DNA of 64,000 nt from Streptomyces filamentosus. Its GTDB lineage: Bacteria; Actinomycetota; Actinomycetes; Streptomycetales; Streptomycetaceae. Of this stretch, positions 49,574-58,855 are shown one piece after another. Made by a program: the position numbers and the translations under genes. The notes under the pieces were generated by a model, which worked only from the letters and a program-made list of their open reading frames with translations, was not told where the DNA came from and searched no databases. Where the stretch lies: NCBI RefSeq assembly GCF_014654895.1, contig NZ_BNBE01000005.1, positions 1 through 64,000 of the forward strand. The letters run 5' to 3'. Numbering within the stretch: position 1 is the first letter of the stretch; the number at the start of each line of letters is the position of its first letter.

Positions 49574-52087
49574 ATGGGCGCGATCACGCTGGTGAAGGAC
49601 GCCGAGGGCGCCGAGGGGGCCGCGGCGCCCCCCGGGGCCGAACCGCCCGCCGGAACCCCGCCGTCACCCCCGGCCGAGACCCCGCTCGACCCCCGCCGCG
49701 TCCGGCTCGTCTTCTTCGGCCTGATGCTCGCGCTGCTCCTCGCCGCGCTGGAGCAGATGATCGTCGCCACCGCCCTGCCGAAGATCGTCGGCGAACTCCA
49801 GGGCCTGGACCGGATGTCCTGGGCGATCACCGCCTACCTGCTGACCTCCACCATCGGCCTGCCCGTCTACGGCAAGCTCGGCGACCTCCTCGGCCGCAAG
49901 AGCGTCTTCCTCTTCGCCATCGTCGTCTTCGTCATCGGCTCGGGACTCGCCGGCTGGTCCCGCAGCATGGACCAGCTCATCGCCTTCCGCGCCCTCCAGG
50001 GCGCCGGCGCCGGCGGCCTGATGATCGGCGTCCAGGCGATCATCGCCGACATCGTCCCGTCCCGCGAACGCGGCCGCTACATGGGCCTGATCGGCGCCGC
50101 CTTCGGCCTCGCCTCCGTCGCCGGACCGCTCCTCGGCGGCTTCTTCACCGACCACGTCTCCTGGCGCTGGTGCTTCTACTTCAACGTGCCCTTCGGGCTC
50201 GTCACCCTCGCCGTCGTCGCCGTCGTCCTCAAGCTGCCCAAGCCGAAGGCCCGCGGCCGCTTCGACGTCCTCGGCACCCTCCTCCTCGCCGCCGCCTCCA
50301 CCTGCCTGGTCCTGCTGACCAGTTGGGGCGGGACCGAGTACGCGTGGGGCGACCGGGTCATCATCGCCCTCGGCTGCGGCGCCGCCGGAACCACCCTGCT
50401 CTTCCTGGTCGTCGAGCACTTCGCTCCCGAACCCCTCATCCCACTGCGGCTGTTCCGCGACTCCGTCTTCGGCGTCACCGCGCTCGTCGGCGCCGTCGTC
50501 GGCATCGCCCTCTTCGGCGCCGCCAGTTACCTGCCGAGCTTCCTCCAGATGGTCGAGGGCGCCACCGCCACCGAGTCCGGGCTCCTCATGCTCCCGCTCA
50601 TGGGCGGGATCGTCGTCGCCTCCGTCGTCTCCGGCCAGCTCATCAGCCGCACCGGCCGCTACAAGCCGTACCCGGTGATCGGCGCCGCCCTCGCCGCCGT
50701 CGGCATGGCGCTGCTCTCCCGCATGGACACCGGCACGCCCCGCCTCACCCACAGCCTCTGGCAGGCCGTGCTCGGCACCGGCATCGGCCTGATCATGCCG
50801 GTGCTCATCCTCGCCGTGCAGAACTCCGTCCGCCCCGCCGACCTCGGCACCGCCACCAGCGCCCACAACTACTTCCGCCAGATCGGCGGCAGCGTCGGTG
50901 CGGCGATCTTCGGCACCGTCTTCGCGGCCCGCCTCGACGACGCCCTCGCCGACCGGCTCCCCGCCGTCCAGGGCGCGGGCGCCGCCCTGCCGCCCGCCGA
51001 TGCGATCACCCCGCAGACGGTCCACGCCCTGCCGCCCGCCCTGCGCGACCTCTACGTCCAGGCGTACGCGGACGCCATGCCGCGCATCTTCCTCTACCTC
51101 GTGCCGGTCCTCGTGCTCGGCCTCGTCCTCGCCTTCTTCCTCAAGGAGAAACCGCTGGTGTCCCACCACACCCCCGCCACCGAGGCCACCGACATCCCCT
51201 ACGCCGCCCCTCGCGACCCCGCGTACGGCCCTCCCCACGACCCCGCGCACGACACCGGCGCGCAGGCCGTGCCGCACGCCCGCCACGCGGCCCCCGCGCC
51301 CGCGCAGGCGTCCGTCGCCCCGCACCACGGCGGACTGCCCGTCTGCGGCACCGTCCGGCACCACGACGGCAGCCGCGTCCCGCGCGCCGCGCTCACCCTC
51401 ATCGACGTCGGCGGGCGCCAGATCGGCCGCGGCGCCAGCGGCGAGGACGGCCGCTACGCGCTCAGCGTGCCCGGCGGCGGGGCGTACGTGCTCATCGCCG
51501 CCGCGGGCGGCCACCAGCCGCAGGCCGTCTCCGTCACCGTCGGTGACCGGCCCGTCGAGCTCGACGTCGTCCTCGGCGGCGCCGGACGCCTCGCCGGCAG
51601 CGTCCTCACCGCCGACGGCACCCCCGTCCGGGACGCCGCCGTCACCCTCACCGACGTGCGCGGCGAGGTCGTCGCCTCCACCCGCAGCGGACGCGAGGGC
51701 GGGTACGTGATCAGCGAGCTGGTCGCGGGCGAGTACACGCTCGCCGCCAGCGCCCCCGCCTTCCGGCCCGCCGCCGTCCCGGTCAGCGTCCAGTCCTCCC
51801 GCGAGACCCGCCAGGACATCGAACTGGCCGGAGGGGCGGTGCTCCGGGGCACGGTCAGGGCGGGCGGGGGCCGCCCGGTGGAGGACGCCCGCGTCACCCT
51901 CCTCGACGCGGCCGGGAACGTCGTCGACACCCTCACCACCGGCCCCGACGGCACCTTCCGCTTCGTCGACCTGTCCTCCGGCGAGTACACCGTCATCGCC
52001 GCCGGCTACCCGCCCGTCGCCACCGTCCTCCAGGTGGCCGGCGGAGGCCGCACCGAACGCGACCTCCAGCTCGGCCACCAGGACTGA
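49574..52087 (+). CDS. DHA2-type MFS exporter fused to three carboxypeptidase-regulatory-like domains
   Basis: An 837-residue protein. Residues about 40-520 hold 14 hydrophobic segments with the EmrB/QacA pattern (QMIVATALPKIVGEL, YGKLGDLLGRKSVF, FRALQGAGAGGLM). About 530-590 is a Pro/His-rich linker. From about 590 three beta-sandwich repeats of the carboxypeptidase-regulatory/CnaB-like fold follow, each with a G-T-V-R...DGR/GEY motif (CGTVRHHDGSRVPRAALTL, LAGSVLTADGTPVRDAAVTL, LRGTVRAGGGRPVEDARVTL). The exporter part gives drug-type efflux; the domains may dock to proteins or polysaccharide. The fusion explains the double usual length. Confidence 0.88.
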   Translation: MGAITLVKDAEGAEGAAAPPGAEPPAGTPPSPPAETPLDPRRVRLVFFGLMLALLLAALEQMIVATALPKIVGELQGLDRMSWAITAYLLTSTIGLPVYGKLGDLLGRKSVFLFAIVVFVIGSGLAGWSRSMDQLIAFRALQGAGAGGLMIGVQAIIADIVPSRERGRYMGLIGAAFGLASVAGPLLGGFFTDHVSWRWCFYFNVPFGLVTLAVVAVVLKLPKPKARGRFDVLGTLLLAAASTCLVLLTSWGGTEYAWGDRVIIALGCGAAGTTLLFLVVEHFAPEPLIPLRLFRDSVFGVTALVGAVVGIALFGAASYLPSFLQMVEGATATESGLLMLPLMGGIVVASVVSGQLISRTGRYKPYPVIGAALAAVGMALLSRMDTGTPRLTHSLWQAVLGTGIGLIMPVLILAVQNSVRPADLGTATSAHNYFRQIGGSVGAAIFGTVFAARLDDALADRLPAVQGAGAALPPADAITPQTVHALPPALRDLYVQAYADAMPRIFLYLVPVLVLGLVLAFFLKEKPLVSHHTPATEATDIPYAAPRDPAYGPPHDPAHDTGAQAVPHARHAAPAPAQASVAPHHGGLPVCGTVRHHDGSRVPRAALTLIDVGGRQIGRGASGEDGRYALSVPGGGAYVLIAAAGGHQPQAVSVTVGDRPVELDVVLGGAGRLAGSVLTADGTPVRDAAVTLTDVRGEVVASTRSGREGGYVISELVAGEYTLAASAPAFRPAAVPVSVQSSRETRQDIELAGGAVLRGTVRAGGGRPVEDARVTLLDAAGNVVDTLTTGPDGTFRFVDLSSGEYTVIAAGYPPVATVLQVAGGGRTERDLQLGHQD

Positions 52088-52099
52088 CCGGCCGGAGCC

Positions 52100-53311
52100 T
52101 CAGGGGGCGGTCGGCGCGGCCTTGCGCAGGGCGGCGATGCAGCTGCCGATCGCCTCCTGGAGGGCTTCGAGGCGCTGGAGCATGTCCTCCTCGTAGATCT
52201 CCTCCTCCATCACCTCGTCGAGGGTCAGCTCCTCGAAGACCTTCGTGGCCTTCTGGAGGGAGCTGTAGAAGCGGGTCCTGCGCTCCTGGACGCGCAGCTC
52301 GGGGTTCTCCTCGACGGCCCTGGCGACGAGCCCCTTCACCGACTCGTACGCCTCGCCGGCCCACTCGCCGGCCTCCTCCGAGTCGTCCAGCTCGTCGATC
52401 AGCGACAGGTGCCGCTCGGCCTCCGCGCGCACCTCGGGCGGCGCCTCCACGGTCTGCCCGGCGGGCGTCCTGACCTGACCGCTCTCCACGATCTGCCGGA
52501 CGTAGCCGACCCGGTCGGCGACCTTCGCCTCGCTCGCCACGGCCTTCTTCAGGTCGTCGGTGCGGGCGATGGCCCGCGCCATCTCCGTCTGGAGCGCCGG
52601 GTCCTCCCTCATCCGGTCGAGCAGCGCCCCGCGCGCCGCCTCCGCCGTCCCCGGGTCGGCGAGGATCGCGGCCCGCAGCGCCGTCGGGTTCTCCGCCACC
52701 TCCAGCGCCTTCGTCGGCCGGATGCCCTCCGCCTCGGCCGCCGCGCTGATCGCCTGGCCGCGCACCGAGGACGCGCTGTTGCGGGAGGTGTAGTACGACA
52801 GCCACACGTCCGCGTCCGGCAGCTCGATGTCCGCGCCCGGCTCCAGCACCTCGAACTGCGGAACCAGACCGTCGTCGGCCGCCATGTCCCACGCCTTGTA
52901 GTGGCGCATCACGCGCTCCGGCGAGCACCCCGCGAGCGCGGCGAACGCCCGCGCCGACACCTTCCGCGCCGCCGTGCCCTCGGCCGGCTGCCCGCCGGGC
53001 CGCACGCTGCGCGCCACCTTCAGCGCGAAGGTCCAGCCGCCGGTCCTGGCGTACACCCCGAAGTCCCGCGCGTCCTGGACGACGACCGGGTCGTGGTCGG
53101 CGGGGTCGACCTCCTCGGCCCCGGCGGTCTCCTCGGCCTCCGTGATCTCCTCGATCTCTTCGGCCCTTCCGGTCTCCTCGGAGGGCGCGGCCGGCTCGGG
53201 GACCCAGAAGTTCTCCTCCGGCTCGGGGGCGGGCGCGGCGGTGGTGCCGGGGGTGTCGGGGGTGTCGGGGGTGGTGTCGGACGGATCGAGGGCGATGGTC
53301 ACCGAGTGCAC
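52100..53311 (-). CDS. Hypothetical protein with a C-terminal helical region
   Basis: A 403-residue protein from GTG 53311 (a GTG at 53302 is also possible). The first 85 residues are acidic and disordered (EEIEEITEAEETAGAEEVDP). Residues about 85-135 contain a possible HTH (VSARAFAALAGCSPERVMRHYKAW). The rest is charged helix, including a probable coiled coil around 320-390 (VARAVEENPELRVQERRTRFYSSLQKATKVFEELT). I recognise no family. The high acidic content and the tail suggest a DNA- or complex-associated protein. Confidence 0.65.
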   Translation of the reverse strand: MHSVTIALDPSDTTPDTPDTPGTTAAPAPEPEENFWVPEPAAPSEETGRAEEIEEITEAEETAGAEEVDPADHDPVVVQDARDFGVYARTGGWTFALKVARSVRPGGQPAEGTAARKVSARAFAALAGCSPERVMRHYKAWDMAADDGLVPQFEVLEPGADIELPDADVWLSYYTSRNSASSVRGQAISAAAEAEGIRPTKALEVAENPTALRAAILADPGTAEAARGALLDRMREDPALQTEMARAIARTDDLKKAVASEAKVADRVGYVRQIVESGQVRTPAGQTVEAPPEVRAEAERHLSLIDELDDSEEAGEWAGEAYESVKGLVARAVEENPELRVQERRTRFYSSLQKATKVFEELTLDEVMEEEIYEEDMLQRLEALQEAIGSCIAALRKAAPTAP

Positions 53312-53400
53312 TCCGGTCGGTCGGGCGGGACAACTGCGGCCGACAGCCTATACGTGCCCCTTGGCGAGGTTTGGCCTGATTGGGAAGTCCGCACGCGGAG

Positions 53401-53450
53401 TTCGCCGGTGCCTGTCGGTGCCTGTCGGTGCCTGTCGGTGCCCGCCGGTG
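53401..53450. repeat. 10-bp tandem repeats
   Basis: CCTGTCGGTG occurs three times in a row (53411-53440), flanked on both sides by degenerate copies (53401-53410, 53441-53450). It lies about 100 nt upstream of the leftward gene and could alter spacing of promoter elements by slippage. Confidence 0.7.
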
Positions 53451-53607
53451 GCAACCGGAGCCCGTCGACGCCCGCCGGAGCCCGGCCGGGCCCGGCGCGG
53501 GACGCGCCGCACCGCAGGTCCGGGACCGGTCCGCGGGGCTTTGCGGAACGGCCCCGGGGGGCCGGAAACGTCCGCTCCCCGGTGCCAGAGGTCCATGCCG
53601 ACGACGG

Positions 53608-53616
53608 TTGTCCACA
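53608..53616 (+). promoter_or_regulatory. DnaA-box match
   Basis: TTGTCCACA is the exact Streptomyces DnaA consensus. It stands alone 40 nt upstream of the M55 peptidase gene, so it may be a DnaA target or a chance match. Confidence 0.3.
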
Positions 53617-53656
53617 GGGGTGGTCCCGTCGCCGGACGACGCGTACGGTGCCAGAC

Positions 53657-54490
53657 ATGAAGATCCTCATCAGCGCCGACATGGAGGGCGCCACCGGCGT
53701 GACCTGGCCCGCCGACGTGCTGCCCGGCACGCCCCAGTGGGAGCGCTGCCGGCCGATGTTCACCTCGGACGTGAACGCGGCGGCGCTCGGCTTCCTCGAC
53801 GGCGGCGCCGACGAGGTGCTGGTGAACGAGGCGCACTGGACGATGCGGAACCTGCTCCTGGAGCGGCTCGACGACCGCGTCCAGATGCTGACGGGACGGC
53901 ACAAGTCGCTGTCCATGGTGGAGGGCGTCCAGCACGGTGACGTCGACGGCATCGCCTTCGTCGGCTACCACACCGGCGCCGGCGCCGAGGGCGTCCTCGC
54001 CCACACCTACCTCGCCAACTCGATCACCGGGGTCTGGCTGAACGGCCTGAGGGCGAGCGAGGGCGTGCTCAACGCGCACGTGGTCGCCGAGTACGGCGTC
54101 CCCGTTGTCCTCGTCACCGGCGACGACCTCACCTGCGAGGACGCCCTCGGCTACGCCCCCGAGGCCCTCAAGGTCGCGGTCAAGGACCACGTCTCCCGGT
54201 ACGCGGCGGTGTGCCGCACCCCCGCCCGCACCGCCGCCGACATCCGGGCCGCCGCCCGCGAGGCCGCCGCCCTCGCGGTCCGCCACGACCCGGTCCACGC
54301 CGGCCCGCACACCGTCGAGGTCGAGTTCGACGCCGAGCACCTGGGCGCCGCCGCCACGGTGGTTCCCGGCGTGGCGCGGAGCGGCGAGCGGCGCGTCGCG
54401 TACACCAGCGCGACGATGTACGAGGCGATTCGCACGTTCAAGGCGGTGACGACCATCGTGTCGGCCGCCGTGGAGGAGCAGTATGGCTAG
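53657..54490 (+). CDS. M55-family D-aminopeptidase
   Basis: A 277-residue protein from ATG 53657. The zinc-binding motif at the N-terminus is ISADMEGATGV (Asp and Glu ligands at about 8 and 10), with HTGAG later in FVGYHTGAGAEG (His ligand). DppA-type M55 enzymes release N-terminal D-amino acids from D-Ala peptides and act in cell-wall peptide use. It is the first gene of the operon M55-M20-S9-S66; the next gene overlaps by 8 nt. Confidence 0.88.
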   Translation: MKILISADMEGATGVTWPADVLPGTPQWERCRPMFTSDVNAAALGFLDGGADEVLVNEAHWTMRNLLLERLDDRVQMLTGRHKSLSMVEGVQHGDVDGIAFVGYHTGAGAEGVLAHTYLANSITGVWLNGLRASEGVLNAHVVAEYGVPVVLVTGDDLTCEDALGYAPEALKVAVKDHVSRYAAVCRTPARTAADIRAAAREAAALAVRHDPVHAGPHTVEVEFDAEHLGAAATVVPGVARSGERRVAYTSATMYEAIRTFKAVTTIVSAAVEEQYG

Positions 54491-55853
54491 CAGCACGACC
54501 CCCGCAGACCCGTCCGCCCCGGACGCACCCGCCGCGGGGCCGGACCAGAGGGCCCTCGACGAGGTCGTCGCCCTCACCTCCGACCTCATCCGGATCGACA
54601 CCACCAACCGGGGCGGCGGCGACTGCCGCGAGCGCCCCGCCGCCGAGTACGTCGCCGAACGGCTCGCCGACGCCGGTATCGAGCCGACCCTCCTGGAGCG
54701 CACCCCCGGCCGGACCAACGTCGTCGCCCGCATCCCCGGCACCGACCCGGACGCCCCGGCGCTCCTCGTCCACGGCCACCTCGACGTCGTCCCCGCCGAC
54801 CCGTCCGAATGGACCGTCCACCCCTTCTCCGGCGAGGTCCGCGACGACGTCGTCTGGGGCCGCGGCGCCGTCGACATGAAGAACATGGACGCGATGGTCC
54901 TCGCCACCGTCCGCTCCTGGGCCCGCCAGGGCGTCCGGCCGCGCCGCGACATCGTCCTCGCCTACACCGCCGACGAGGAGGACAGCGCCGAGGACGGCTC
55001 CGGCTTCCTCGCCGACCGCCACGCCGCCCTCTTCGAGGGCTGCACCGAGGGCATCAGCGAGTCCGGGGCCTTCAGCTTCCACGCCCAGCCCGGCATGACC
55101 CTCTACCCCATCGGCGCCGGGGAGCGGGGCACCGCCTGGCTCAAGCTCACCGCCCGGGGCCGGGCCGGCCACGGCTCGAAGGTCAACGACAGCAACGCGG
55201 TGACCCGGCTCGCCGCCGCCGTCGCCCGCATCGGCGCCCACGACTGGCCGATCCGGCTCACCGCCACCGTCCGCGCGGCCCTCACCGAGCTGGCCGCCCT
55301 GCACGGCATCGAGATCGACGCCCACGCCCGCGACCTCGACGTGCCGCTCCTCCTCGACAAGCTCGGACCGGCCGCCGCCCTCGTCGAGGCCACCGTCCGC
55401 AACAGCGCCAACCCGACGATGCTCCAGGCCGGGTACAAGTGCAACGTCATCCCCGGCCAGGCCGTCGCCTACGTCGACGGACGCATGCTGCCCGGCACCG
55501 AGGAGGAGTTCGCCGCCACCATGGACCGGCTCACCGGCCCGGACGTGGACTGGGAGTTCCACCACCGCGAGGTGCCGCTCGAAGCGCCCGTCGACTCCCC
55601 GACCTTCGCCAAGCTGAGGGCCGCCGTCGAGCGCTTCGACCCGGGCGCCCGCGCCCTGCCCTTCACCATGTCCGGCGGCACCGACGCCAAGCAGTTCTCC
55701 CGCCTGGGCATCACCGGCTACGGCTTCTCGCCGGTGCGGCTGCCCCCGGGCATGGACTACGGGGCGCTGTTCCACGGCGTCGACGAGCGCGTCCCCGTCG
55801 ACGCCCTCCACTTCGGCGTGCGGGTGCTCGACCACTACCTGAAGACCGCGTAG
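54483..55853 (+). CDS. M20-family metallopeptidase/dipeptidase
   Basis: A 456-residue protein from ATG 54483. The two-zinc motifs are clear: HGHLDVVPAD (His/Asp), WGRGAVDMKN (bridging Asp), and YTADEEDSAEDG (Glu-Glu), then HGSKVND and a final His. The dimerisation domain is in the middle. It hydrolyses dipeptides or N-acyl amino acids. It follows the M55 gene with an 8-nt overlap, suggesting stepwise degradation of short peptides. Confidence 0.88.
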   Translation: MASSTTPADPSAPDAPAAGPDQRALDEVVALTSDLIRIDTTNRGGGDCRERPAAEYVAERLADAGIEPTLLERTPGRTNVVARIPGTDPDAPALLVHGHLDVVPADPSEWTVHPFSGEVRDDVVWGRGAVDMKNMDAMVLATVRSWARQGVRPRRDIVLAYTADEEDSAEDGSGFLADRHAALFEGCTEGISESGAFSFHAQPGMTLYPIGAGERGTAWLKLTARGRAGHGSKVNDSNAVTRLAAAVARIGAHDWPIRLTATVRAALTELAALHGIEIDAHARDLDVPLLLDKLGPAAALVEATVRNSANPTMLQAGYKCNVIPGQAVAYVDGRMLPGTEEEFAATMDRLTGPDVDWEFHHREVPLEAPVDSPTFAKLRAAVERFDPGARALPFTMSGGTDAKQFSRLGITGYGFSPVRLPPGMDYGALFHGVDERVPVDALHFGVRVLDHYLKTA

Positions 55854-55879
55854 GACCACCGGACCCGGGGGAGCAGAGG

Positions 55880-57880
55880 ATGCAGACAACGGCCGCCCAC
55901 GGCAGCTGGCCGTCACCCGTCACCGCCGCGCTGGCGGCGGCCGACGACGGACGACCCGACGGACTCGGCACCGTCGGGGACGAGGTGTGGTGGACCGCGC
56001 CCCGGCCCACCGAGGGCGGCCGCCGGACCCTGGTCCGGCGGCGCGCCGACGGCACCGAGGAGACCGTCCTGCCCCCGCCGTGGAACGTCCGCAGCCGGGT
56101 CGTCGAGTACGGCGGCCGACCCTGGGCCGCCGTCGAACGGCCCGGCACCGGCCCCCTGCTGGTCTTCTGCCACTTCCCCGACCAGCGGCTCTACGCCCAC
56201 GAGCCCGACGCGGGACCCGGCGCGGAGCCCCGGCCGCTCACCCCCGTCTCCCCGGTGGGCGGCGGACTGCGCTGGGCCGACCCGGTGCTGCTGCCCGAGC
56301 GGGGCGAGGTCTGGTGCGTCCTGGAGGAGTTCACCGGGCCCGCGCCCACCGACGTCCGCCGGGTGCTCGCCGCCGTCCCCCTCGACGGCTCCGCCGCCGA
56401 GGACCGGACGGCGGTGCGCGAACTCTCCGACGGGCGCCACCGGTTCGTCACCGGGCCCCGGATCTCCCCCGACGGCCGCCGGGCCGTCTGGATCGGCTGG
56501 GACCACCCCCTGATGCCCTGGGACGGCACCGAGGCCGTCCTCGCCGACATCACCCCCGAGGGCACCTTCGCCCGCGCCCGGACGGTCGCCGGCGGACCGG
56601 AGGAGTCGGTGCCGCAGGCCGACTGGGACGCCGCGGGCCGGCTCCTCTTCAGCAGCGACCGCACCGGCTGGTGGAACCTCTACCGCGCCGAGCTCGCCGA
56701 CGACGGCACCCCCGGCCCGGCCCGGCCGCTCTGCCCCCGCGAGGAGGAGTTCGCCGGACCGCTCTGGCAGACCGGGCTCACCTGGTTCCGGGCCCTGGAG
56801 ACCGGTCCCGTGGCCGTCCTCCACGGCCGCGGCGACGCCGTCCTCGGCATACTCGACCCCGAGACCGGCGTCCTCGCCGACGCCTCCGGCCCCTGGACCG
56901 TCTGGACCCCCACCCTCGCCGTCCACGGCACCCGCGTCCTCGGCGTCGCCGCCGGACCCGGCCGCCGCCACGAGGTCGTCGAACTCGACACCCGCACCGG
57001 CCGCACCCGCGTCGTCGGCTCCCCGCACACCGACCGCGTCGACCCCGCCCACTACCCCGAGCCCGTCGTCCGCATCTTCACCGGACCCGGCGGCCGGGAG
57101 ATCCACGCCCACGTCCACCCGCCCCGCAACCCCGCCTTCACCGGCCCCGAGGGCGAGCTCCCGCCCTACGTCATCCGCGCCCACGGCGGCCCCACCGGCC
57201 ACTTCCCGCTCGCCCTCGACCTGGAGACCGCCTACTTCACCTCGCGCGGCATCGGCGTCGCCGACGTCGACTACGGCGGCTCCACCGGCTACGGCCGCGC
57301 CTACCGCGAGCGGCTGCGCGGCCGGTGGGGCGTCGTGGACGTCGAGGACTGCGCCGCCGTCGCCCGCGCCCTCGCCGCCGAGGGCACCGCCGACCCCGCC
57401 CGCCTCGCGATCCGCGGCGGCAGCGCCGGCGGCTGGACCAGCGCCGCCTCCCTCGTCCACACGGACGTCTACGCCTGCGGCACGATCGTCTACCCCGTCC
57501 TCGACCTCAAGGGCTGGGCCACCGACGAGACCCACGACTTCGAGTCCCGCTACCTCGACGGCCTCGTCGGCCCGCTCGACGAGGTGCCCGAGCGGTACGA
57601 GGAGCGCTCCCCGATCGAGCACGTCGACCGGATCACCGCGCCCTTCCTCCTCCTCCAGGGCCTCGACGACGTCATCTGCCCGCCCGTCCAGGCCGAACGG
57701 TTCCTCGCCCGCGTCGCCGGCCGGGGCGTCCCGCACGCCGCCCTCTTCTTCCCCGGCGAGGGCCACGGCTTCCGTGCCGCCGACACCATGATCCGCGCCC
57801 TGGAGGCCGAACTCTCCCTCTACGCGAGGGTCTTCGGCTTCGACCGGCCCGACGTCCCGGCCCTGGAGCTGCGCACGTGA
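55880..57880 (+). CDS. S9-family acylaminoacyl/dipeptidyl peptidase
   Basis: A 666-residue protein from ATG 55880 with GGGGGAGCAGAGG upstream. The N-terminal 400 residues form a beta-propeller (ISPDGRRAVWIGWDH and similar blades), and the C-terminal 260 the hydrolase with the triad GGSAGGWT (Ser), GLDDVICP (Asp) and GEGHGFR (His). Prolyl-oligopeptidase-type enzymes act on short oligopeptides. It lies 26 nt after the M20 gene and 4 nt overlaps the S66 gene. Confidence 0.9.
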   Translation: MQTTAAHGSWPSPVTAALAAADDGRPDGLGTVGDEVWWTAPRPTEGGRRTLVRRRADGTEETVLPPPWNVRSRVVEYGGRPWAAVERPGTGPLLVFCHFPDQRLYAHEPDAGPGAEPRPLTPVSPVGGGLRWADPVLLPERGEVWCVLEEFTGPAPTDVRRVLAAVPLDGSAAEDRTAVRELSDGRHRFVTGPRISPDGRRAVWIGWDHPLMPWDGTEAVLADITPEGTFARARTVAGGPEESVPQADWDAAGRLLFSSDRTGWWNLYRAELADDGTPGPARPLCPREEEFAGPLWQTGLTWFRALETGPVAVLHGRGDAVLGILDPETGVLADASGPWTVWTPTLAVHGTRVLGVAAGPGRRHEVVELDTRTGRTRVVGSPHTDRVDPAHYPEPVVRIFTGPGGREIHAHVHPPRNPAFTGPEGELPPYVIRAHGGPTGHFPLALDLETAYFTSRGIGVADVDYGGSTGYGRAYRERLRGRWGVVDVEDCAAVARALAAEGTADPARLAIRGGSAGGWTSAASLVHTDVYACGTIVYPVLDLKGWATDETHDFESRYLDGLVGPLDEVPERYEERSPIEHVDRITAPFLLLQGLDDVICPPVQAERFLARVAGRGVPHAALFFPGEGHGFRAADTMIRALEAELSLYARVFGFDRPDVPALELRT

Positions 57881-58821
57881 CCACCGCCCCCGCCGTCCCG
57901 GCGCTCGCCCGGCCCGCGCGGCTGCGCCCCGGCGACCGGATCGCCGTGGTCGCCCCCAGCGGCCCCGTCCCCGAGGAGCGGCTCCGGCCGGGCCTCGACC
58001 TGCTGCGCGGCTGGGGCCTCGAACCGGTCGTCGCCCCGCACGTCCTCGACGCCCACCCGGCCCTCGGCCACCTCGCGGGCGCGGACGCGGCCCGGGCCCG
58101 CGACCTCACGGAGACGTACGCCGACCCGGCCGTCGCCGCCGTGATCTGCGCGCGCGGCGGCTACGGCGCCCAGCGCATGGTGGACCTGGTCGACTGGGCG
58201 GCGGTCCGCGCGGCCGGACCCAAGCCCTTCGTCGGCTACAGCGACGTCACCGCCCTGCACGAGGCCTTCGCCGTCCGCGCCGGTTTCGCCACCCTGCACG
58301 GACCGATGATCGCCACGGCCGCCTTCCTCACGGAGCCCCGCACCCGCGAGTCCCTGCGGTCCACCCTCTTCGAGCCGGAGAGGGTCCGCGCGCCGGGAGC
58401 GGCGACCGCGCGGGCCCTGGTGCCGGGCCGGGCCGCCGGCGTCACCCTCGGCGGCTGCGCCAGCCTGCTCGCCGCCGACCTCGGCACCCCGCACGCCCGG
58501 CCCTCCGCCCGCGGCGGGCTGCTCCTCCTGGAGGACGTGGGGGAGGAGCCGTACCGCCTCGACCGGATCTTCACCCAGCTGCTGCGCTCCGGCTGGCTCG
58601 ACGGCGTCGCCGGGATCGTCCTCGGCTCCTGGGAGGAGTGCGGGCCGTACGAGGAGGTCCGCGCGCTCCTCGCCGACCGCTTCGGCGGCCTCGGCGTGCC
58701 GGTCCTGGAGGGGCTGGGCTTCGGCCACGACCCCGCCGCGCCCACCGTGCCGCTCGGCGTCCCCGCGGTCCTCGACGCCGACGCGGGCACGCTCGCCTTC
58801 GACGTCCCCGCCCTGGTCTGA
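57877..58821 (+). CDS. S66-family LD-carboxypeptidase
   Basis: A 314-residue protein from GTG 57877, which overlaps the S9 stop by 4 nt. Family motifs are APSGPVPEERLRPGLDLL, RGGYGAQRM, FVGYSDVTALH (nucleophile Ser), LLEDVGEEPYRLDR (Glu) and FGHDP (His). LdcA-type enzymes remove the terminal D-Ala from L,D-tetrapeptides in peptidoglycan recycling. With the M55, M20 and S9 enzymes it points to use of cell-wall peptides. Confidence 0.9.
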   Translation: MTTAPAVPALARPARLRPGDRIAVVAPSGPVPEERLRPGLDLLRGWGLEPVVAPHVLDAHPALGHLAGADAARARDLTETYADPAVAAVICARGGYGAQRMVDLVDWAAVRAAGPKPFVGYSDVTALHEAFAVRAGFATLHGPMIATAAFLTEPRTRESLRSTLFEPERVRAPGAATARALVPGRAAGVTLGGCASLLAADLGTPHARPSARGGLLLLEDVGEEPYRLDRIFTQLLRSGWLDGVAGIVLGSWEECGPYEEVRALLADRFGGLGVPVLEGLGFGHDPAAPTVPLGVPAVLDADAGTLAFDVPALV

Positions 58822-58855
58822 CCCGCCCCGGCCGCCCCCGCCACCGCCCCCGCCG

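Larger units (their letters stand above)
53312..53656. other. Spacer between divergent genes (345 nt)
   Basis: No gene is supported. The region carries the 10-bp tandem repeats at 53401-53450, the promoters of the 403-residue and M55 genes, and a single TTGTCCACA DnaA-box match at 53608-53616. A short GC-rich imperfect palindrome (GGCCCCGGGGGGCC, around 53551-53564) is also present. Confidence 0.4.
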
